Positions 18,343 to 22,427 of a stretch of DNA of 22,427 nt are shown in pieces (positions within the stretch are counted from its first letter, which is position 1; every line of letters begins with the position of its first letter). A program made the position numbers and the translations under genes. The DNA comes from DASXMX01 sp036794395 (GTDB lineage: Bacteria > Planctomycetota > Phycisphaerae > Tepidisphaerales > Tepidisphaeraceae), in NCBI GenBank assembly GCA_036794395.1, contig DAIRGS010000102.1, positions 1 to 22,427 of the forward strand, read 5' to 3'. Under the pieces are notes generated by a model. That model saw nothing but the letters and a program-made list of their open reading frames with translations. It had not been told where the DNA came from and searched no databases.

Positions 18343-20304
18343 TTAACGCTGGGTAGTTAAGGCATTGGCGATCGCGTCGGGGTCATAGACGCATCCGCCC
18401 CAGGTCCCGCCGCTGGCGTTTTGCAGGGCGGCCCAGAGTTTTGTGTCGGGCGGGAGGTTGGGGTCGGGTTGGAGGTCGGGTCGGGGGGAGCGATGAGACA
18501 GCAGGTCATTTCCGTGCTCGATGCTGATTGCCTGGCCGACTTCGCCAACGAGATCCACTGTCGCATCCAGTTTGTTACGGTTGATTTCGATCTGGATCAT
18601 GTCGTTGTCGAGGACTTTGCCGATCGGGCCTCCCGCCAGGGCTTCCGGGCCAACATGACCGATGCATGCACCGGTTGATACGCCCGAAAATCGTGCATCG
18701 GTCAGGACGGCCACATACTTGCCAAAATCGAGCGCCTTGAGGGCGCTGGTCACCTGGTAAATCTCCTCCATCCCCGCGCCCATGGGCCCGCGGCAGATCA
18801 ACACAATCACGTCGCCGGCCGAGATCTGTTTATCTTTGATTGCCCGTACCGCGGCGCGCTCGGTGGTAAAGACGCGGGCGGGTCCGGTCTTTCGATAGAT
18901 GCCATCGGCGTCAACTACGGAGGGATCGATCGAGGTGCTTTTGATGACCGAGCCGTGGGGAGCGAGGTTACCTTTTGGGAAGCAAACGGTGCTAGTGAGT
19001 CCGCGCGAGCGGGCGGCAGCGGGGGACATGATGACGTTGTCGGGGTCGATACCATCTTCGCTGCGCAGACGCTCGCGGAGCGCGGTGCGGCGTTCGGAAT
19101 CGCGCCAGTAATCAAGCACTTCGTGCAGCGTATGGCCGGTTGCGGTCAGGCAATTCTCGTGGAGCAGGCCGCGATCGCGCAGGTGCAGCATGACTTCAGG
19201 AACGCCTCCCGCGAGAAAAACCTGAACCGTTGGATGACCCACCGGGCCATTTGGCAGGGCATCGACGAGCCGGGGGACTTTACGATTGATCTCAATCCAT
19301 TCATCCAACGTTGGCCGGGGCAGGCCGGCGGCGTGGGCAATGGCGGGAATATGCAACAGCAAGTTGGTTGATCCGCCAAATGCCGCGTGAACGGCCATCG
19401 CGTTGCGGAGCGATTCGCGGGTAATGATCTGGTTGACGCCGATGCCGCGTTTTTCGAGTTGAAGCAGTGCACGGGCGGAACGGTCGGCCATATCGAGCCA
19501 GATCGGCTGGCCGGATGGTGCGAGGGCGCTGTGCGGAATCGATAAGCCGAGGGCTTCGCCGACGACCTGCGCGGTGGCAGCGGTTCCCAGGAATTGGCAT
19601 CCACCGCCGGCCGAACCGCACGCCCGGCAGCCCAGCTCGGCGGCTTCGGAGAGCGAAATCTTTCCGTGCGCAAATCGCACGCCGATCGTCTGCACCTTTC
19701 CCGCGTCTTCCCCATCGCTGGGCGGCAGCGTGACGCCGCCGGGCACCAGCACGCATGGGAGCTTTCCCATCCCGGCCAGGGCCATCATCATCGCGGGCAG
19801 ACCCTTGTCGCACGTGGCAATTCCCATCACCCCGCTGCGCCGAGGGAGCGACCGGATCAACCGCCGAAGCACGATGGCGGCGTCGTTGCGGTAGGGCAGG
19901 CTGTCCATCATCCCGGTAGTGCCTTGCGTGCGGCCATCGCATGGGTCGGTGCAGAAGCCCGCGAAGGGCAAGCCGCCAAGACGTTTGATTTCCCGGGCGG
20001 CGGCTTGCATGAGCAGACCGACTTCCCAGTGACCGGTGTGATAGCCCAGGGCGATAGGTTTGCCGTCATCGGCGCGGAGTCCGCCGGAGGTGCTGAGGAT
20101 GAGGAATTCCTTGCGACCCAACTCAGCGGGATTCCAGCCCATGCCGGCGTCCTGCGTGAGGCCGAACAGATCGCCGCTGGCCCAGTTGAGGAGCATTTGC
20201 TCGGTAAGCGGCAGCGCGCCAGTGGGGCCGGGTGCGCGGGTGCGGACCTGGTAGATTTCGGGCGGTGAGTGGAGCAGGTTTGTCAGGGATGAACTTGGAT
20301 TCAC
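18343..20304 (-). CDS. yagF: D-xylonate dehydratase, YagF/YjhG type (IlvD/Edd family)
   Basis: Dehydrates D-xylonate (family activity) to 2-keto-3-deoxy-D-xylonate with an iron-sulfur cluster. The 653-aa protein resembles E. coli YagF closely along its length, not general IlvD: GPTGALPLT (26-34), IALGYHTGHWE (85-94), DPCDGRTQGT (120-129), ATCDKGLPA (163-171), GCRACGSAGGGCQFLG (225-240), then HAAFGGSTNLLLHIPAIAHAAG and DARFSGVSTGACIGHV. Likely cluster cysteines are 122, 165 and one or more of 226/229/236. The start is GTG 20304, with only a weak ribosome site. No xylose oxidase, lactonase, aldolase or transporter gene is nearby, so it is not in an obvious pathway cluster here. Substrate is inferred from the subfamily. 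Confidence 0.9.
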   Translation of the reverse strand: MNPSSSLTNLLHSPPEIYQVRTRAPGPTGALPLTEQMLLNWASGDLFGLTQDAGMGWNPAELGRKEFLILSTSGGLRADDGKPIALGYHTGHWEVGLLMQAAAREIKRLGGLPFAGFCTDPCDGRTQGTTGMMDSLPYRNDAAIVLRRLIRSLPRRSGVMGIATCDKGLPAMMMALAGMGKLPCVLVPGGVTLPPSDGEDAGKVQTIGVRFAHGKISLSEAAELGCRACGSAGGGCQFLGTAATAQVVGEALGLSIPHSALAPSGQPIWLDMADRSARALLQLEKRGIGVNQIITRESLRNAMAVHAAFGGSTNLLLHIPAIAHAAGLPRPTLDEWIEINRKVPRLVDALPNGPVGHPTVQVFLAGGVPEVMLHLRDRGLLHENCLTATGHTLHEVLDYWRDSERRTALRERLRSEDGIDPDNVIMSPAAARSRGLTSTVCFPKGNLAPHGSVIKSTSIDPSVVDADGIYRKTGPARVFTTERAAVRAIKDKQISAGDVIVLICRGPMGAGMEEIYQVTSALKALDFGKYVAVLTDARFSGVSTGACIGHVGPEALAGGPIGKVLDNDMIQIEINRNKLDATVDLVGEVGQAISIEHGNDLLSHRSPRPDLQPDPNLPPDTKLWAALQNASGGTWGGCVYDPDAIANALTTQR

Positions 20305-20379
20305 TTCTGTACGTTAGCGACTCGCCACTTGCCGGGGAATAGATTTGACGGCCCGAATTTCAGTATATACGATAAACAA

Positions 20380-20724
20380 GTGAGAATCGTTTTCGCGTGG
20401 GATGATTGGAATAGAGGTCACGTCACCAAACATGGCTCAAACGCCGAAGACGCGAAGTACGTGATTGAGCACGCGGAGGACCCGTTCCCTCGTGAGATTG
20501 GTGGCGGAAGATATCTGGTTTGGGGGAAAACGGTATCGGAATCGTTGCTTGAAGTGGTTTTCGCATTCAAGCTTTCTGAAGACTTGGCGATGCTCGACCT
20601 TGATGTTTTTGATTGGGGGACCTTGATCGATTATCCAGGGACGGTGTCGATTTATATCTGTCACGCGATGCCGATGAAGGCAAAACAAGTCCGCCAGTAT
20701 CGCCGGATCAGGAGGACCAAATGA
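20380..20724 (+). CDS. BrnT-like toxin
   Basis: Probable toxin of a BrnT/BrnA-like pair; BrnT proteins are RelE-fold ribonucleases. The 114-aa protein has the BrnT pattern FxWDxxNxxHxxKHG at about 4-19, EDAKYVIE, YLVWGKT and a C-terminal HAMPMKAKQVRQYRR. It is longer than classical BrnT (about 90-95 aa) owing to an insertion around residues 66-88. GTG 20380 is chosen because the KHG region then falls at the usual distance; the frame stays open to 20329 but those residues are not family-like. It overlaps the next gene's ATG by 4 nt. The family call is by motif only and could be a related DUF. Confidence 0.7.
   Translation: MRIVFAWDDWNRGHVTKHGSNAEDAKYVIEHAEDPFPREIGGGRYLVWGKTVSESLLEVVFAFKLSEDLAMLDLDVFDWGTLIDYPGTVSIYICHAMPMKAKQVRQYRRIRRTK
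20711..20715 (+). promoter_or_regulatory. Strong Shine-Dalgarno of the antitoxin gene
   Basis: GGAGG lies 5 nt before ATG 20721, inside the end of the toxin gene. It is one of the strongest ribosome sites in the window, and the toxin's GTG start has no comparable site. This fits higher antitoxin than toxin synthesis. Confidence 0.8.
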
Positions 20725-21083
20725 GCAAAGATTTCCATAACATGACAGTCGAAGAAAGGGATGCTGAAGCCAGAAAATGGGAAGGCGGTATTTCGTTGGA
20801 ACAGACGCGACCGCTTTCCAAGAAATCGAAAGCACTTTGGGAATTGGCAAAGCGCGGTCGCGGCCGGCCGCGTAAGTCGCCGGGGGATCGTGCCCGGCGG
20901 GTGCTCATCTCGCTCGACCCTAAACTGCTTGCCGTGGTGGAGTCGTTCGCCGCTGATAAAGGCTTGGACCGGTCCAAACTTTTTGCGCTCAGTGTCGAGG
21001 CATTCATGGCCGCAGACAATGCGCACCGACAAGCCTTCTCGGATGGCAAACGGTTCGAACGTTCAAAGCGGGCCGCTGGCTAG
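20721..21083 (+). CDS. Ribbon-helix-helix type antitoxin with AT-hook-like motif
   Basis: Probable antitoxin of the upstream BrnT-like toxin. The 120-aa protein has a charged N-terminal part (1-50) and GRGRPRKSPG (about 51-60), resembling an AT-hook core. It then has a ribbon-helix-helix-like segment RRVLISLDPKLLAVVESFAADKGLDRSKLFALSVEAFMA (given here as positions about 63-101; key features are the RVLISLD strand and the GLDRSKLF turn). A longer frame from 20613 is possible, but ATG 20721 has GGAGG at the right distance and the ATGA overlap. The pairing is inferred from order and coupling. Confidence 0.7.
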   Translation: MSKDFHNMTVEERDAEARKWEGGISLEQTRPLSKKSKALWELAKRGRGRPRKSPGDRARRVLISLDPKLLAVVESFAADKGLDRSKLFALSVEAFMAADNAHRQAFSDGKRFERSKRAAG

Positions 21084-21174
21084 ATATCGTCGACGTGGTC
21101 TAACCATCAGAAACAATCCAAAACGGGAGGGCGTCGTGTGAACCAAGGTTTGTGAGAAGTGTAGAATCAATTTG

Positions 21175-21198
21175 AGCCTTGGCATTGGCCAAGGCTCG
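21175..21198 (-). terminator. Stem-loop downstream of the tRNA fragment
   Basis: A perfect 10-bp stem (GAGCCTTGGC / GCCAAGGCTC) with a 4-nt loop begins 2 nt after the 3' end of the tRNA fragment on the minus strand. Its position fits the native terminator of the original tRNA gene. The T tract is weak (CAAATTGATT). Confidence 0.55.
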
Positions 21199-21200
21199 CA

Positions 21201-21242
21201 AGCGGGTGATCGGGGTCGAACCGACGACATTCACGTTGGCAA
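21201..21242 (-). other. 3'-half fragment of tRNA-Gly(GCC), likely integration (att) site
   Basis: On the minus strand the sequence runs from the anticodon loop TTGCCAA (anticodon GCC) through CGTGA, a variable ATGTC, a T arm GTCGG-TTCGACC-CCGAT, and the acceptor 3' strand CACCCGC plus discriminator T. The 5' half (acceptor GCGGGTG, D arm, first anticodon strand) is absent, and unrelated sequence precedes TTGCCAA. A fragment beginning in the anticodon loop and reaching the 3' end is the classic footprint of a tyrosine-integrase target. The retained terminator-like stem-loop suggests the chromosome lies to the left and the element to the right. Confidence 0.75.
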
Positions 21243-21320
21243 GCCCCGAAAAACGACGCCGAAAAGCACGGGAAAACCCTTAATTTCAAGGCATTTTACG
21301 CACATCGACACCATTTGCAA

Positions 21321-21360
21321 GGCTTCGCATATTTTCGCGTGTTTTCGCGGGAATTCGCGG
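21321..21360. repeat. Four direct repeats with exact 10-bp period
   Basis: Four consecutive decamers (starting 21321, 21331, 21341, 21351) share TTCGC at the same offset, and the last three share TTCGCG. The fixed 10-bp spacing puts the motifs on one face of the helix. They lie about 80 bp inside the presumed element edge. They could be integrase arm-type sites, iterons or operator sites. Confidence 0.6.
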
Positions 21361-21374
21361 TATCGGGAGGGATT

Positions 21375-21392
21375 AAACGGTAATTACCGTTT
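21375..21392. promoter_or_regulatory. 18-bp perfect palindrome, possible operator
   Basis: AAACGGTAATTACCGTTT is fully self-complementary and is followed on the plus strand by TATTTTT. It sits in an AT-richer patch next to the periodic repeats. It could be a dimeric repressor or excisionase site. A terminator is less likely because the stem has no loop. Confidence 0.4.
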
Positions 21393-21637
21393 TATTTTTG
21401 GGGAATCAACTCGTCGGTTCTGGGGGTCGCGAAAAACCAAGCCTCCGCGAATAGATGGGGGTCCATACCGTCCGCTGATGCTCGCGGCGGGTAGGCCTGT
21501 CTCCCCGCGCAATCCCCGCCCGTTTGCCGCGTCGATTCCTTCGACGGGTCATCGGTCGGGGTGGGTGCGGATCGTTCGGCCTGGGGACGTGGCGACGTGT
21601 CAATCGGACGCCTTGGCTGAAATCACCTTGGCTTTGT

Positions 21638-21982
21638 TCAGCGCTCTTGAGTCGGCGGGATATCCAGGGCCGCCTCAAATTCTTCGTCTGGCGTATCGGC
21701 CAGCATCTGTGCGCGGCTACTGGTTTTCTTAGAGATGCCAAGGTCGGATAGGGTGGGTGGTGGATCGACTTGTGGTTCCTTTTTGGAACCGCGAGTCCCA
21801 GCGCCAAGCCTACCCTTCGCACCGGCATTTTTGGGCGATGCCTTTAGCATCTGGCCCATCTTCCGTTCAGCGCGAAGCTTAAAGGCGGCAGCGTGGTTTA
21901 TGGCGTCATTGCTTGCGCCGATGCGTTTGGCGTACACACGCGCCGCGTCTGCCAAGGGTTTCAACTGGTTCCTTTTTGGCAC
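21638..21982 (-). CDS. Small phage/island-type protein of unknown function
   Basis: A 114-aa protein with a conserved-looking layout: DAARVYAKRIGASNDAINHAA (about 12-32), LRAERKMGQMLKASPKN (36-52), a Gly/Lys-rich linker, then PTLSDLGISKKTSSRAQ (76-92) and LADTPDEEFEAAL (94-106). I recognise this arrangement from proteins in phages and genomic islands, some near ParB-like genes, but know no biochemical function. The start GTG 21982 is weak and without a clear ribosome site. The C-terminus is short compared with what I recall of relatives and may be truncated. It is transcribed toward the tRNA fragment. Confidence 0.55.
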   Translation of the reverse strand: MPKRNQLKPLADAARVYAKRIGASNDAINHAAAFKLRAERKMGQMLKASPKNAGAKGRLGAGTRGSKKEPQVDPPPTLSDLGISKKTSSRAQMLADTPDEEFEAALDIPPTQER

Positions 21983-22215
21983 CAGTTGGCAACTTTGGAT
22001 TGCCGCCTTTGTTCTTCGGCGACGCCTTCATCTTCTGGCGGTACATTTTTGGGACCGCCAGAACTACTCTTTCCTTTAAGTTGCCCCTTGGTTCCCTTGG
22101 CTTTGTGGATCGTGTCGTGAGAGACACCGGTCAAAAGCCGGGGGCGGGTGGAACGTCCAGCCTGCCCCACGGCCATCTCAAACCGGCAGCGGTTCGGAAA
22201 CGCCACCGATATCAA
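21961..22215 (-). pseudogene. Degenerate remnant related to the adjacent small protein
   Basis: Pieces of a related protein appear in different frames of the minus strand. One frame has TGVSHDTIHKAK; another has KMKASPKNKGGNPKLPTGA then KKEPV. The latter resembles KASPKN...KKEPQV in the intact neighbour, and matching DNA blocks (around 21778-21850 and 21969-22040) support an old duplication. The second block runs directly into the start of the neighbour, as if the copies had recombined. A short stretch at 22062-22091 also matches 22231-22260 at 23 of 30 bases. I see no single intact frame. Confidence 0.35.
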
Positions 22216-22220
22216 CGCGT

Positions 22221-22427
22221 TCAGTTTTCGAAACTCGCTTTGCCTTTAACTTGCCCATTGGCCTTGGCAACGAAGAAATCCACGAACATCTTTTCGCTAA
22301 TCCAGTCGGATTTTTCCTCGGAAGACTTCCGCGCCCATTCCTCCGCGGCCCGATGTCTGGCATCGGCGGCGGAAAGGTCGCGGTTGCCGTGATTGGCCTG
22401 GGCGCTGGTGAGCGATGGTGTTGCCGC
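22221..22427 (-). CDS. 3' end of an unknown gene, partial at window edge
   Basis: An open frame enters from beyond the right edge and ends at TGA 22221-22223, giving 68 C-terminal residues with coding character: ADARHRAAEEWARKSSEEK then DWISEKMFVDFFVAKANGQV and a basic KGKASFEN end. I do not recognise the family. It is part of the presumed integrated element and is followed by the degenerate region. Confidence 0.5.
   Translation of the reverse strand, partial: AATPSLTSAQANHGNRDLSAADARHRAAEEWARKSSEEKSDWISEKMFVDFFVAKANGQVKGKASFEN

Larger units (their letters stand above)
21084..21637. other. Gene-free edge region, 554 bp
   Basis: No convincing gene is present; an open plus-strand frame crosses it but resembles nothing and runs through a tRNA fragment. 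It holds a stem-loop (21175-21198), the tRNA-Gly fragment (21201-21242), a 10-bp-periodic repeat block (21321-21360) and an 18-bp palindrome (21375-21392). Confidence 0.7.

Noticed and set aside
21201..21242. Functional tRNA gene
   Set aside because: The 5' half (acceptor strand, D arm and half the anticodon stem) is missing, so it cannot fold into a tRNA.
21172..21732. Plus-strand open frame of 186 codons at the island edge
   Set aside because: It crosses the tRNA fragment and the palindromes and overlaps the end of a better minus-strand gene; no domain features.

Overview
The window looks like a chromosomal stretch of a planctomycete. The strongest sign is the minus-strand pair of a planctomycete-type cytochrome/DUF1549/DUF1553 protein followed by a Tat-exported DUF1501 protein, a combination typical of that phylum. 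Coding GC is high, most genes lie on the minus strand, and many gaps hold palindromic dispersed repeats. I cannot name a genus from sequence alone.

Layout. Positions 1-91 hold a palindromic repeat, followed by a plus-strand HigB/HigA-type toxin-antitoxin module (150-883). Next is a minus-strand NAD-salvage pair, pncB then pncA, with a 4-nt overlap (974-3078). A gap with two head-to-head repeat copies precedes plus-strand radA (3368-4774). On the minus strand are a DUF4870 membrane protein (4833-5243) and a protein equal to only the C-terminal half of the RNA helicase HrpA (5286-7373). A repeat-rich gap (7374-7801) separates these from the DUF1501/cytochrome pair (7802-12611). Another gap (12612-13057) holds nested inverted repeats and two TGCAACG clusters. 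Then come a phoH and 7TM-HD phosphodiesterase pair (13058-16449; a 10-base N run sits inside the second gene), a phosphomannomutase/phosphoglucomutase (16755-18146), an inverted repeat, and a YagF/YjhG-type D-xylonate dehydratase (18343-20304). A plus-strand BrnT-like toxin with a ribbon-helix-helix antitoxin (20380-21083) follows.

The right end changes character. At 21201-21242 there is a 3'-half fragment of a tRNA-Gly(GCC) gene on the minus strand, directly followed by a stem-loop. This is the usual scar left when an integrative element inserts into a tRNA gene. To its right are a 10-bp-periodic repeat block, an 18-bp perfect palindrome, a small phage-type protein, a degenerate relative of it, and the 3' end of an unknown gene. 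I infer that 21243 onward is one end of an integrated element whose other end, with an intact tRNA-Gly, lies outside the window.

How the genes work together: PncA and PncB form the nicotinamide-to-nicotinate-mononucleotide salvage branch. PhoH plus 7TM-HD is a conserved RNA/cyclic-dinucleotide neighbourhood. The cytochrome/DUF1501 pair probably forms a periplasmic catabolic or redox unit. The remaining genes are individual housekeeping or metabolic genes. No clearly new multi-gene system is visible. The best leads are the tRNA-bounded island edge, the orphan HrpA C-terminal half, and the intergenic repeat elements.
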